Source: Chitinimonas koreensis (lineage in GTDB: Bacteria > Pseudomonadota > Gammaproteobacteria > Burkholderiales > Chitinimonadaceae). Taken from it: DNA of 64,000 nt. The notes beneath the pieces were generated by a model. That model worked only from the letters and a program-made list of their open reading frames with translations. It was not told where the DNA came from and did no database searches. This document shows, in pieces, positions 25,075-39,195 of this stretch; position 1 is the first letter of the stretch, and each line of letters starts with the position of its first letter. The position numbers and the translations under genes were made by a program. The stretch is from the NCBI RefSeq assembly GCF_014353015.1, contig NZ_CP060704.1, forward strand, positions 4,179,001 to 4,243,000. Direction: 5' to 3'.

Positions 25075-26475
25075 ATGAGCGACTTCCTCGACACCCTGCG
25101 CAGCCGACTGCCCGCCGCTGCCGTCTGTACCGATCCCGAGCGGCTGGCGCCGCGGCTGGCCGACCCGCTGGGACGCCTGCACGGCCGCGCCCAGGCGCTG
25201 CTGCTGCCGGCCAGCGCGGCCGAGGCGGCGATCGCCGTCCGGCTGTGCGCGGTACACGGCGTGCCGATCGTGCCGCAGGCGGGCAATACCGGCCTGGTCG
25301 GCGGCCAGACGCCCGACGCGGGCGGTCGCGCCGTGCTGCTCGGCTGCGACCGGCTGAACCGGATCCGCGCCGTCGACGCCGTCGGCCATGCGCTGGTGGC
25401 CGAGGCCGGCTGCACGCTGGTCGCGCTGCGCGAGGCGGCCGAGCAGGCCGGCCGGCTGTTCCCGCTGTGGCTGGCCTCGGCCGGCTCGGCCATGCTCGGC
25501 GGCCTGGTCGGCAGCAATGCCGGCGGTACCCAGGTGCTGCGCTACGGCACCATGCGCGAGCTGGTGCTCGGCATCGAGGCGGTGCTGCCCGACGGCGAGA
25601 TCTACGAAGGCCTGCACAGCCTGCGCAAGCGCAACGTCGGCTACGACCTCAAGCAGCTGTTCATCGGCGGCGAGGGCACGCTCGGTTTCGTCACCGCGGC
25701 CAGCCTGCGGCTATGGCCCCGGCCGCGCGGGCAGGCCTGCGCGCTGGTGGCATTGGCCGATGCCCAGGCCGCGACAGCGCTGTTCGCCCGCGCCCAGGAC
25801 GGCGCCGGCGACGTGCTGACCGCCTTCGAGCTGATCAACCGCGCCGCGCTCGAGCTGGTGATGCGGCAGCATCCCGAGCTGGCCTCGCCGTTCGGCACGG
25901 CGCCGGCCTGGACGGTGCTGATCGAGCTGGCCGGCAGCGAGGACGACGCGGTGCTGCAGCAGCGCCTGTTCGACCTGCTGGCGGCCGCCGCCGACGCCGC
26001 GGTGGCGCAGGACCTGGCGCAGCGTGCGCGCTTCTGGGCGTTGCGCGAGCACATCCCGTCGGCGCAGAAGCGCGCCGGCCCGGCGATCAAGCACGACCTG
26101 TCGCTGCCGATCGCCGCCCTGCCCGGCTTCCTGGCCGAGGCCGAGCGGCGGCTGGCCACGGCGCTGCCGGATGCGCAGCCGATCGTGTTCGGCCACGTCG
26201 GCGACGGCAACCTGCACTACAACCTGCAATTGCCAGCCGCGGCGGCGGCGCAGCTCGCGGCCTGCGAGCAGGCCGCCAATGCCACGCTGTACACGCTGGC
26301 GCGCGGCTACGGCGGCGATTTCTCGGCCGAGCACGGCATCGGCCGGTTGCGGCTGGCGGCGGCCGAGCAGTATCACGATCCGGTCGAGCGGCGGCTGATG
26401 CAGAGGATCAAGTCGGCGCTCGATCCGGCCGATCTGTTCAATCCAGGGGCGATGTTGCGGCGGGCCGGACGCTGA
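25075..26475 (+). CDS. FAD-linked D-2-hydroxyacid dehydrogenase (GlcD/D2HGDH family)
   Basis: A 466-residue flavoenzyme. The PCMH-type FAD domain shows VPIVPQAGNTGLVGGQTPD, the NAGGTQVLRYGTMRELVLGIE stretch and IGGEGTLGFVT. The C-terminal FAD-oxidase cap ends with the metal/substrate motif GHVGDGNLHYN, then SAEHGIGRLR and LDPADLFNPGAML. Length and motifs fit D-2-hydroxyglutarate or D-lactate dehydrogenases that pass electrons to ETF or quinone. An ETF-ubiquinone oxidoreductase gene lies 2.3 kb downstream, a plausible functional link but not an operon. The exact substrate cannot be told from the sequence. Confidence 0.88.
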   Translation: MSDFLDTLRSRLPAAAVCTDPERLAPRLADPLGRLHGRAQALLLPASAAEAAIAVRLCAVHGVPIVPQAGNTGLVGGQTPDAGGRAVLLGCDRLNRIRAVDAVGHALVAEAGCTLVALREAAEQAGRLFPLWLASAGSAMLGGLVGSNAGGTQVLRYGTMRELVLGIEAVLPDGEIYEGLHSLRKRNVGYDLKQLFIGGEGTLGFVTAASLRLWPRPRGQACALVALADAQAATALFARAQDGAGDVLTAFELINRAALELVMRQHPELASPFGTAPAWTVLIELAGSEDDAVLQQRLFDLLAAAADAAVAQDLAQRARFWALREHIPSAQKRAGPAIKHDLSLPIAALPGFLAEAERRLATALPDAQPIVFGHVGDGNLHYNLQLPAAAAAQLAACEQAANATLYTLARGYGGDFSAEHGIGRLRLAAAEQYHDPVERRLMQRIKSALDPADLFNPGAMLRRAGR

Positions 26476-26568
26476 CGGCGATGCGATGCGCACGATGAAG
26501 GGCGGACGGTGATCAGCACCGACTGCTGAATGGGATATGCGGGCCGAAACCGCTACGGAAGTCGAAAG

Positions 26569-26609
26569 CGACGAACCCATCCAGCGTATCGCGAAGGATG
26601 GGTTCGTCG
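26569..26609. terminator. bidirectional hairpin between convergent genes
   Basis: CGACGAACCCATCC and its exact inverse GGATGGGTTCGTCG enclose a 13-base loop. It sits between the 3' ends of the dehydrogenase and GNAT genes, where a two-way terminator is expected. There is no long T-tract. Confidence 0.65.
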
Positions 26610-26637
26610 TGGCGGGCGGATCGCCCGCACCGGGCGA

Positions 26638-27282
26638 TCAAGCGGCCAGCACAGTCTTGCCGCGCGTCCGCTCGGGCCGGCCGGCCGTACGCAGGCCGGC
26701 ATCGGCCCGCGCATGCAGCGGCGCCGATGCCAACGGGTGGCCGGCCTGGCAATCGAGCCCCAGCCGGTAGACCAGGCTGGCCGGCAGCCAGGGGAAGTCG
26801 CTGAGTTCGCCGACGCCGCGCAGGCCGAGCTTCTCCAGCACACGGCGCGACGCCAGGTTGTCGGGGCGCACCAGCGCATGGACCTCGTCCTGTCCCAGTT
26901 CGCCGAAAGCCAGCGCCAGCGCGGCCTGGCCCAGTTCGGTCGCCAGCCCCTGGCCCCAGGCGGCCGGTCGCAGGCGGAAGCCGAGATTGAGCCGCTGCTC
27001 GCCGCCATAGTCGCGCCACGACAGGCCGCCGAAGCCCAGCACCTGCTCGGGCGCCTCGCGGCGGCACACCACCCACATGCCGAAGCCGTGCCGTGCCCAA
27101 TGCAGCTGCCAGCGCCATAGCAGGTGGCCGGCCGCCTCGCGGCTTTCCAGCGGGCCGGCCGGGTTGTGGCGCTGGGTGGCCGGGTCGGAGAACACGGCGA
27201 ACACCGCGTCGAGGTCGGCATCGGTCGGTGCCCGCAGCAGCAGGCGGTCGGTTTCGAGGTCGGCGAGTCGGGTCGGGCGCAT
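26638..27282 (-). CDS. GNAT N-acetyltransferase, RimJ/RimL type
   Basis: A 214-residue acetyltransferase. It opens with the RimJ/RimL-style ETDRLLLRAPTDADLDAVFAVFSD and contains GFGGLSWRDYGGEQRLNLGFRLRPAAWGQGLATELGQAAL, where GQGLATE is the acetyl-CoA pyrophosphate-binding motif A. VHALVRPDNLASRRVLEKLGL is motif B. The last 35 residues are an Arg/Ala-rich extension beyond the usual domain. The substrate is unknown. The chosen ATG has GGGGAC upstream. It is divergent from a LysR gene that may control it. Confidence 0.88.
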   Translation of the reverse strand: MRPTRLADLETDRLLLRAPTDADLDAVFAVFSDPATQRHNPAGPLESREAAGHLLWRWQLHWARHGFGMWVVCRREAPEQVLGFGGLSWRDYGGEQRLNLGFRLRPAAWGQGLATELGQAALALAFGELGQDEVHALVRPDNLASRRVLEKLGLRGVGELSDFPWLPASLVYRLGLDCQAGHPLASAPLHARADAGLRTAGRPERTRGKTVLAA

Positions 27283-27357
27283 GCTTGGGTCCCCGCGGGG
27301 CGTGAATCGGATGGCCGCATTGTGTGGCAGCGCCTGCCATACCGGAATACGATGGAG

Positions 27358-27376
27358 GCTTATAGTTGTTATAAGC
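27358..27376. promoter_or_regulatory. candidate LysR-type operator
   Basis: GCTTATA-GTTGT-TATAAGC is a perfect 7-bp dyad in the divergent region between the GNAT and LysR genes. It includes the T-N11-A spacing typical of LysR boxes. It ends 7 bases before the LysR ATG, so binding there would block that gene, consistent with autorepression. Confidence 0.55.
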
Positions 27377-27383
27377 ATCGATT

Positions 27384-28298
27384 ATGTCTTTGATGATCAG
27401 CGATCTCGAACTGCTGGCCGACGTGGCCGAGCGCGGCAGCTTCAGCCAGGCCGCCGCCGCGCGCGGCTGGTCGCAGCCGCAGGTGAGCCAGCGCATCGCC
27501 CAGCTCGAGGCGGCGCTCGGCACCCAGCTGTTCCAGCGCCACCGCCGCGGCGCGGTGGCGACGCCGGCCTGCCTGACCTACCTCGAATCGGTGCGGCGCG
27601 CGCTGGCCGAGCTCGACGGCGGCCGCCGCGCGATCCAGGGCGCGCCGGCGCTGCCCGAAGCCCGGGTGGGCTGCCCGCCGTCGCTGGCCTCGCTGGTGTT
27701 CAGCCCGCTGGTGGCGGCGCTGGCCGAGGCGCCGGTCGAATTGTTCTGCCATACCGACCACTCGCCCGAGCTGATGGAGCGCGTGCTCAGCGGCCGGCTC
27801 AAGCTGGCCTTCGTGCTCAACCGCCCCACCATCACCGGCATCCAGCTCGAGGCGTTGGCGCGCTCGCCGATCGTCGCGCTGGTGGCGGCCGACCATCCGC
27901 TGGCGCAGGCCGGCCCGCTCGAGCTGGCGCAGATCGCCGATGCGCGCATCTCGCCGCAGTGGTGGGGCAGCGACGCCGAGGAGCTGGTGCGGCTGATCCG
28001 CCAGCACCGCCGCGCACCGTTGCCGCTGCACAGCAACCAGCCGGCCACCACCGCGCGCGAGCTGGCGCTGGAGCACGGCTTCATCGTGTTCATGCCGGCC
28101 ATCGCGGTGCTGGCCGAGCTGGCGGCCGGCACGCTGGTGCCGCTGGCGATCGCCGACCTGCCCCAGTGGCACTGGGAGGTGATGATGGCCTACCGCGGCG
28201 GCAAGCGGCCCGACGCCGCGCGCGAGCAGGTGCTCGGCGCGGCGCGGCGGATCGGCCAGCGCTGGCGCGACGCGCTGGCCGGGCTAGGATGGGAATGA
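27384..28298 (+). CDS. LysR-family transcription regulator
   Basis: A 304-residue regulator. The N-terminal winged helix is canonical: LELLADVAERGSFSQAAAARGWSQPQVSQRIAQLEAALGTQLFQRH. The effector domain runs from about residue 92 (VGCPPSLASLVFSPLV) to the end with the usual Rossmann-like halves. It is divergent from the GNAT gene and overlaps a probable operator. The inducer and targets are unknown; the GNAT gene is the natural candidate. Confidence 0.92.
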   Translation: MSLMISDLELLADVAERGSFSQAAAARGWSQPQVSQRIAQLEAALGTQLFQRHRRGAVATPACLTYLESVRRALAELDGGRRAIQGAPALPEARVGCPPSLASLVFSPLVAALAEAPVELFCHTDHSPELMERVLSGRLKLAFVLNRPTITGIQLEALARSPIVALVAADHPLAQAGPLELAQIADARISPQWWGSDAEELVRLIRQHRRAPLPLHSNQPATTARELALEHGFIVFMPAIAVLAELAAGTLVPLAIADLPQWHWEVMMAYRGGKRPDAAREQVLGAARRIGQRWRDALAGLGWE

Positions 28299-28336
28299 AG
28301 CGGCCCTCCACGCGCGCCTTCGCGGAACAGGACTGT

Positions 28337-28492
28337 GTAGGAGCGGCTTCAGCCGCGAATGGCCCCGGTAGTACGGCAACTGAAGCCGCCGTCCACGCGC
28401 ATATCGCGGACCAGGACCGTGCTGTAGGAGCGGCTTCAGCCGCGAATGGCGCCGGCGGTGCGGCAACGATTCGCGGCTGAAGCCGCTCCTAC
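28337..28492. repeat. family A REP cluster (three units)
   Basis: One unit (28337-28360) with a decayed inverted partner around 28379-28390 is followed by a complete inverted pair (28424-28492). It fills much of the 450-base gap between the LysR gene and ETF-QO. The rest of the gap (28493-28748) shows no gene and presumably contains the ETF-QO promoter. Confidence 0.85.
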
Positions 28493-28748
28493 GGGCGACG
28501 TAGTCGCCCGCCGTTCGGCGGCCTCTCCGTCCATCCAATCATCGATACGCCTGGCGGTCGGGGATGCGGGCAGCAGCAGGCCTACACCGTTCGATCAGGC
28601 CGGGCAGGTCGGCCAGTCAAGCAATGCCGGCATATCGATCAAGCGCTTGGTTTTTTGACGTTAACGGCAACCGTCCCGCATCATTAGGCGATTCATCTTC
28701 CCGTGGCGCTCCCGATCGCGCCAATAACGACAGCGAGGAAACAACCCC

Positions 28749-30403
28749 GTGGAACGCGAATTCATGGAATACGACGTGGTGATCGTCGGCGCCGGCCCTG
28801 CCGGATTGAGCGCCGCGATCCGCCTCAAGCAGCTGGCGGCCGAGAAAGGCTCCGAGGTCAGCGTCTGCGTGCTGGAAAAAGGCTCGGAGGTCGGCGCCCA
28901 CATCCTGTCGGGCGCGGTGATCGACCCGATCGCCATGAACGAACTGTTCCCCGACTGGAAGGAACGCGGCGCGCCGCTCAACGTGCCGGTCAGCGAAGAC
29001 CGCTTCCTGGTGCTCGAGGAAGACGAGAGCTACCGCATTCCCAATTTCCTCTTGCCGCCCCTGATGAACAACCACGGCAACTACGTGGTCAGCCTGGGCA
29101 ACGTCTGCCGCTGGCTGGCCAGCCAGGCCGAGGAGCTGGGCGTCGAGATCTATCCCGGCTTCGCCGCTGCCGAAGTGCTGTACCACGACGACGGCTCGGT
29201 CAAGGGCGTGGCGACCGGCGACATGGGCATCGCCAAGGACGGCAGCCACAAGCCCGAATACGCGCGCGGCATGGAGCTGCACGCCAAGTACACGCTGATC
29301 GCCGAGGGCGTGCGCGGCTCGCTGGCCAAGGAGCTCCAGGCCCGATTCGACCTGCGCGACGGCGTCGATCCGCAGAAATTCGGCATCGGCATCAAGGAGC
29401 TGTGGAAGGTCGACCCGAGCCGCCACCAGCCGGGCCTGGTGATGCACTCGCAGGGCTGGCCGCTGGGCAGCGCCACCGGCGGCGGCTCCTTCCTCTACCA
29501 CCTCGACGACAACCAGGTGGTGGTCGGCTTCGTGGTGCACCTCAATTACGAGAACCCGCACCTGAGCCCGTTCGACGAATTCCAGCGCTTCAAGACCCAT
29601 CCGGCCATCCGCGGCGTCTTCGAGGGCGGCAAGCGCATCGCCTACGGTGCCCGTGCGATCAACGAGGGCGGCCTGCAGTCGATCCCCAAGCTGGTCTTCC
29701 CGGGCGGCGCGCTGATCGGCTGCTCGGCCGGCTTCGTCAACGTGCCGCGCATCAAGGGCAGCCACAACGCCATGAAGAGCGGCATGCTGGCGGCCGAGGC
29801 GACGTTCGACGCGCTGGCCGGCGGCGCCGCCGGCCATGACGAGCTGGTCGCCTATCCGCAGAAGCTGCGCTCGTCGTGGGTGTGGGACGACCTGGACAAG
29901 GTGCGCAACGTCAAGCCGGCGCTGAGCAAGTTCGGCCTGTGGGCGGCACCATCTACGGCGGCTTCGACATGTGGTGCCATTCGCTCGGCATCCGCCTGCC
30001 GTGGACCTTCCGCCACGGCAAGACCGACCACGCCAGCCTCAAGCCGGCCGCCGACTGCCCGCCGATCGACTATCCGAAGCCGGACGGCAAGATCAGCTTC
30101 GACAAGCTCTCCTCGGTGTTCATCTCCAACACCAACCACGAGGAAGACCAGCCGAGCCACCTCAGGCTCAAGGACGCGAGCGTGCCGGTGGCGGTGAACT
30201 GGAACGTCTACGCCGGCCCCGAGCAGCGCTTCTGCCCGGCCGGCGTGTACGAGTTCGTCGGTGTCGAGGAAAACCAGCCGCGGCTGCAGATCAACGCGCA
30301 GAACTGCGTGCACTGCAAGACCTGCGACATCAAGGACCCGACCCAGAACATCAACTGGGTGGTGCCCGAAGGTGGCGGCGGGCCGAATTATCCGAACATG
30401 TAG
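28749..30403 (+). CDS. electron transfer flavoprotein-ubiquinone oxidoreductase, one-base frameshift
   Basis: The enzyme passes electrons from reduced ETF to the quinone pool at the inner membrane. The GTG start gives EREFMEYDVVIVGAGPAGLS, matching the conserved N-terminus with the FAD dinucleotide motif. GAHILSGAVIDP and GCSAGFVNVPRIKGSHNAMKSG are further family landmarks. The frame breaks at GGG (29941-29943); one added G gives GLWGGTIYGGFDMW and a normal 551-residue protein. The C-terminal [4Fe-4S] ligands are intact: RFCPAGVYEF and NCVHCKTCDIKDPTQNINW. A strong terminator follows. It probably serves fatty-acid and amino-acid oxidation, and perhaps the hydroxyacid dehydrogenase nearby. Confidence 0.9.
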
Positions 30404-30420
30404 TCCGGCAGCGGCCAAAG

Positions 30421-30451
30421 AAAAACACCGGGTATGTCCCGGTGTTTTTTT
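30421..30451. terminator. strong bidirectional rho-independent terminator
   Basis: AAAAACACCGGG-TATGT-CCCGGTGTTTTTTT lies 18 bases past the ETF-QO stop. The A-run and T-run on the two sides let it serve both ETF-QO and the convergent lipoprotein gene. A further hairpin GTCCGGCTCTCAGAGCCGGAC follows at 30460-30480. Confidence 0.92.
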
Positions 30452-30511
30452 GCGTCCGAGTCCGGCTCTCAGAGCCGGACGGGCTCACAGAGCCGGACGT
30501 GATCGATCGGA

Positions 30512-31725
30512 TCAGATCGACGAGGCGTTGCTGCCCGCCGCACCGACCGCGACGATGGCGGCGCCGGCGCGGACCAGGTCGTACACCGTGGCGGTGCTGC
30601 CGGCCGAGGTGACGGTCCAGCCGCCCGGGGCACCGTAGAGCAGCGTGCCGGCCGCGCCGGCCACCACGAACTGCGAGCCGGCGACCACGGTGTTGAGGTC
30701 CTGCTGGGTCACTGCGGTGGCCACCGTCCAGGCGGTGCCGTCGCTGCTGGTCAGCATGGTGCCGGCCGCGCCGACCACGAGATAGGTGGTGCCGTTGAAG
30801 GCCAGGTCGCGCAGATCGGCGGTGGTGTTGCTGGTCTGCACGGTCCAGGTCACCGCATCGGTGCTCGACAGCAGCGTGCCGGCGGCGCCGGCGACGCGGA
30901 ACGCCGTGCCGTCGTAGATCACCTTGGCCAGGTTCTGGGTGGTGCCCGAGGTACGGGCGGTCCAGGCCTTGGCGTCGGTGCTGGTGAAGATCGCGCCGCC
31001 GTCGCCGACCGCCACGAACTGGGCGCCGGCGAAGGTCACGCTGTTGAGCTTCACCGAGCTGCCGACGCTGCCGGCGGTCCAGGTCTTGGCATCGCTGCTG
31101 GTCAGCACCACGCCGCTTTCGCCGACGGCGGTCAGGGTCGCGCCGTTGTAGTTGATGTCGTAGAGCGCGGCGCCGGTGCCCGAGGTGCCGGCGGTCCAGG
31201 TCTTGCCGTCGGCGCTGGTGTAGAAGGCGCCGCCGAGACCGACCGCCAGATAACCGCCGGCATAGGTCACCGCGCGCAGGTCGGCGCTGCCGGCCGCCGT
31301 GCCCGGGGTCCAGCTGGTGCCGTTCGGACGCGGCTTGACCGCGATCGACGGCGCGGCCGGGCCGGCACCGCTGCCCTTGTTGGTGGCGTTCATGGTGAAG
31401 GCGTAGGTGGTGCCGTTGGTCAGGCCGGTGTAGACCAGCGGCGAATGCACCGGCCACAGCACGCGGGCCTGCGGGAAGTTCTTGTAGTTGTCGGGCGTGA
31501 TGCTGTCGGCCGCGGCGCTGAACACCCAGTAGGTCAGGCTCGGGTCCTCGCTCCAGGTGATCGTCACCTGGCCGTCGCCGGCCACCACCTGGAAGTTCGG
31601 CGGCGCGGAGGACGGCTCCTTGTCGCTCAGGCAGGCCGCCAGCATCAACAGGGGGCGAGCATCAATGCGCGCAGCGCGCTGGCGGGAAGACGCGGAAGCA
31701 CCGGGAAATTCCTTTTCGTGGACAT
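30512..31725 (-). CDS. lipoprotein with FN3-like domain and propeller-like repeats, one-base frameshift
   Basis: The N-terminal frame starts STKRNFPVLPRLPAS and stops at once. Adding one base to the five-G run at 31651-31655 (C run on the coding strand) yields a lipoprotein signal ending LLMLAAC and a 404-residue product. A fibronectin-type-III-like domain follows (PNFQVVAGDGQVTITWSED to about residue 130). Then come six or seven repeats of about 41 residues built on VTFAGAQFVAVGDGGAIFTS-TDAKAWTART. This pattern matches BNR/Ycf48-like beta-propeller blades. It is probably lipid-anchored and outside the cytoplasm; the ligand is unknown. Confidence 0.8.
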
Positions 31726-31940
31726 ATTCAGAAACCGGAGGGTTGGCAGGTGGACGCAGGCAGCGGACGGCCGCCGTGCGGAATGGACATAAATGGTAAC
31801 AGACCATCGACAGACCGGGCGTCGCCGAGCAAGTTGCAGGAGCGGCCGGCCCGGGTACCCGATCCGTTCCGGCCGCTTGCGCGCATTGCGGTGAACGGCG
31901 GGCCGGATTCCAGGACGGCAGCGGCATGACGGCCGTCGCT

Positions 31941-32106
31941 GTCGGACTGAAGTCCGACCTGCAGTCCAACCTGCGTTCAGCCGTGGGATGGGCGGAATCG
32001 CAGCGTTCGCCAGCCCGGACGACGCGTATTGCGCACTCGACGTAGGTCGGGCTTTACGCCCGACAGTGGCCTTTGGCGGCGCTGTCGGGCGTAAAGCCCG
32101 ACCTAT
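31941..32106. repeat. family B REP pair and related hairpin
   Basis: GTCGGACTGAAGTCCGAC (31941-31958) is a short hairpin. GTAGGTCGGGCTTTACGCCCGAC (32042-32064) pairs with its inverse ending at about 32106. They sit in the 454-base gap between the lipoprotein and isoamylase genes; no coding sequence was recognised there. Confidence 0.8.
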
Positions 32107-32179
32107 GAAAAGCCCATCCACGATGGGCCGGCGGGAAGACGGCAGCCGGCCCGGCCGCCCTCTCCCGCGCGACGATGCC

Positions 32180-34483
<2,304 letters not shown>

Positions 34484-34809
34484 GATGTTGTCTCCGTTAT
34501 TGTCTGGCTGCGGCGATGCGGCCGGGTCGGATGGCCGGTCGTCTCGCCGCCTCACTCCAGCCCGCGGCATGGGCCGCGGACAGCGCATCCTGAAACCGCT
34601 TTGGAATGTAATCCAGTAGTGCCGGACTACGGCAGGTAACGGTGCCACGGGCCCAAAGAGCCTCCAGCCGATTCAATGACTTGGCGCGCAAGGACGGCTC
34701 GCCGGGCCTGCCTGCAGGCCATGTTCTGGGGCTTTCCACAGTGTCCCGCCCCGCGCCGCGCATATAATCCCGAGACCTACCAAAAAACAGCCGATGTTGG
34801 AGCCCAACG
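34484..34809. other. 326-base divergent promoter region
   Basis: It separates the leftward isoamylase and rightward malic enzyme genes and should hold both promoters. AT-richer segments lie at 34595-34625 (tggaatgtaatccagtagtg) and 34765-34800. No gene or strong repeat was found. Confidence 0.5.
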
Positions 34810-37094
<2,285 letters not shown>

Positions 37095-37120
37095 TGCGGC
37101 TGTCAGCAGGTTCGATGAAG

Positions 37121-37150
37121 ACGCCCCGCGATGCGGGGCGTTTTCTTTTT
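37121..37150 (+). terminator. rho-independent terminator of maeB
   Basis: ACGCCCCGC-GAT-GCGGGGCGT followed by TTTCTTTTT lies about 27 bases past the maeB stop codon. Confidence 0.9.
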
Positions 37151-37151
37151 C

Positions 37152-37320
37152 ACCGCGGAGGACGCCGAGGACGCGGGGGAAACCGCTTTCCCTAGCCCGG
37201 CCTCTGGGCCCTCTGCATCCTCCGCGTCCTCCGCGGTAAAGGCCGTAGCGCGCATGTGGGAGCGGCTTCAGCCGCGAATGCGACCGTTCACGCTCCATTC
37301 GCGGCTGAAGCCGCTCCTAC
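37152..37320. repeat. paired palindromes: CCGCGGAGGAC element and family A REP pair
   Basis: ACCGCGGAGGAC (37152-37163) and its inverse (37226-37237) flank about 60 bases, resembling the widespread CGCGGAGGACGC extragenic palindrome. A complete family A inverted REP pair follows at 37256-37320. Both lie between the maeB terminator and the PhaM-like gene, and nothing is encoded there. Confidence 0.8.
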
Positions 37321-37416
37321 AGTCGGGCCGCCGCCGCGCGCCGATGGATCGAGGCCAAGCCGCAGCGTGGGCCGCACCGGCTCTGCCATAATGGTCTCAT
37401 CCACCACGGAGGCCCC

Positions 37417-37671
37417 ATGAGCGACACCAGCGGCAACGATCCCTTCGCCTTTTTCAGGCAGTTCTTCAAGCCGATGGAGGGCATGCAGCCCTTCATGCCG
37501 CCGCTGACCGAGGAAGAATGCGCACGCAAGATCGCCGAGTTGCGCACGGTGGAACAGTGGCTGTCGATGCAGGTGGGCATGCTGCAGATGACGATCCGCA
37601 CGCTGGAATTGCAGCAGGCGAGCCTGGCGGCGTTGAAGCCCAGGGAGAAGCCGCCGGCCGGTGAGGCGTGA
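37417..37671 (+). CDS. PhaM-like polyhydroxyalkanoate granule protein
   Basis: An 84-residue protein with the PhaM family pattern: NDPFAFFRQFFKPM, a Met/Pro-rich link, then LTEEECARKIAELRTVEQWLSMQVGMLQMTIRTLELQQASLAAL, a helix with the conserved AELRTVEQWL core. PhaM proteins activate PHA synthase and tether storage granules to the nucleoid in Betaproteobacteria. This copy lacks the long Lys/Ala-rich DNA-binding tail of the Ralstonia protein, ending after KPREKPPAGEA, so DNA tethering is doubtful. The last codons and stop lie within a heptamer repeat array. No phaCAB genes are in the window. Confidence 0.78.
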   Translation: MSDTSGNDPFAFFRQFFKPMEGMQPFMPPLTEEECARKIAELRTVEQWLSMQVGMLQMTIRTLELQQASLAALKPREKPPAGEA

Positions 37672-37709
37672 GGCGTGAGGCGTGAGGCGTGAGGCGTGAG
37701 GCGTGAGGC
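37661..37709 (+). repeat. heptamer tandem array (GTGAGGC)7
   Basis: Seven perfect copies of GTGAGGC. The first copies supply the last codons and the TGA stop of the PhaM-like gene. It is the same heptamer, in the same orientation relative to the gene, as the array after the 8.3-kb gene. Confidence 0.95.
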
Positions 37710-37872
37710 GTGTTCAGCGTGGAAGCCGGCGGCTCACCGAGCGCAAGTGCTTGCCTTACCCGTAGCGTGAAATCGAACCACAGGCTCGTCAGCCCGCGCT
37801 GTCGTCCCCTCTTCCGGAGCGCGAAGGTAAGACAGCGCGGCCCGGCGGGCGCAGCTTCTCACACGCCGCAGC

Positions 37873-39087
37873 TCACACCGCCCCTACCCCACGCTTCGCA
37901 TAAGCCCGCCATGCGCCCCACCCCAGCACCGTCGCGCCCACCGAACCGAGCGCCAGCGTGACCGGCTGCGGCGCCAGCCACGGCGACAGCAATCCCGCCA
38001 CCACCGAGCTGATCATCAGCTGCAAGAATGCCTGCAGCGACGACGCCGTGCCGCGTTCATGCGGGTACAGGTCGAGCAGCAGCAGCGTCAGCGTCGGGAA
38101 GGCCAGCGAGATGCCGGCGCCGGCCACCAGCACCGGTAGCACCGCCCAGGGCCACGAGACGCTCGGCGCCAACGCGCAGTAGGCGACGTTGACCACGCCG
38201 GCCACCAGCATCACCCGGTAGGCCAGTTTCACCGTGCTGGCCGGCGCATGGCGGCCGGCGCGGCGGCCCGACAGCCAGGCGCCGCTCATCATCCCCATGA
38301 TGGCCGGCACGAAGAAATAGCCGAAGTCGGTCGGCCCGAGCCGCAGGTGGGTGAGCACGAACACCGGCGCCGAGGCGATGTAGATGAACAGTGCGGCGAA
38401 ATTGAAGGCGCCCGACAAGGCCAGCCAGACGAAGGCCGGATTGCGCAGCAGCTCGAAGTAGCGGCCGAACAGCGGCAGCGGATCGAGCGGCAGCCGGTTC
38501 TCGCGCGGATGGGTTTCGGGCAGCCAACGCCAGCAGCAGGCCAGCAGGGTCAGTGCGAACAGCGCCAGGAACCAGAAGATCGCCTCCCAGCCGAAGCGCG
38601 TGCCGATCAGGCCGCCGATGATCGGCGCGATGGCCGGCGCCACGCCGAACACCATGGTGATGCGCGACATCACCCGCTGCGCCGAAGCGCCCTCGAAACG
38701 GTCGCGGATGATGGCGCGGCCGACGATCAGCCCCGAGCCGGCCGAGACGCCCTGCAATGCGCGGAACAGCAGCAGCTGCCACAGCGAGGTCGACAGCGCG
38801 CAGCCGACCGAAGCCGCCACGAACACCGCCACGCCGCCGAGGATCACCACCCGCCGTCCCAGCGCATCGGACAGCGGGCCGTGCAGCAGCGCCATCAGCG
38901 CGTAGGCCAGCAGGTAGACGCTGATGGTCTGCTGCATCTGCACCGCGTTGATGCCGAGCGCCCGCTCCATGTCCGGGAACATCGGGAAGATGGTGTCGAT
39001 GCTGAACGGGCCGAACATGGCGAGGCCGGCCAGCAGGACGACGAAGCCGGCCGGCGAGGGCTCGGTGTGCTTGGAAAGCATGGGCAT
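37873..39087 (-). CDS. Bcr/CflA-type multidrug MFS transporter
   Basis: A 12-helix DHA1 exporter of 404 residues from the chosen ATG. Motifs: FGPFSIDTIFPMFPDMERALG at helix 1, LHGPLSDALGRRVVILGG (motif A), LFRALQGVSAGSGLIVGRAIIRDRF (motif B region) and VAPAIAPIIGGLIGTRFGWEAIFWFLA (motif C). The pattern fits Bcr/CflA transporters for bicyclomycin, sulfonamides or similar compounds. Two ATGs lie six bases apart (39087 and 39081) and neither has a good ribosome site. It is a single gene on the minus strand. Confidence 0.9.
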   Translation of the reverse strand: MPMLSKHTEPSPAGFVVLLAGLAMFGPFSIDTIFPMFPDMERALGINAVQMQQTISVYLLAYALMALLHGPLSDALGRRVVILGGVAVFVAASVGCALSTSLWQLLLFRALQGVSAGSGLIVGRAIIRDRFEGASAQRVMSRITMVFGVAPAIAPIIGGLIGTRFGWEAIFWFLALFALTLLACCWRWLPETHPRENRLPLDPLPLFGRYFELLRNPAFVWLALSGAFNFAALFIYIASAPVFVLTHLRLGPTDFGYFFVPAIMGMMSGAWLSGRRAGRHAPASTVKLAYRVMLVAGVVNVAYCALAPSVSWPWAVLPVLVAGAGISLAFPTLTLLLLDLYPHERGTASSLQAFLQLMISSVVAGLLSPWLAPQPVTLALGSVGATVLGWGAWRAYAKRGVGAV

Positions 39088-39195
39088 GCCGGGGGAATGG
39101 GGAAGAGGCCGGCAGTGTACCGGCAGTGGGCCGGGACGGCCCGGCACAGTTGCGCCAGGAAGACCGGAACGACGCGGGACGGCACCGCCGTCTCC

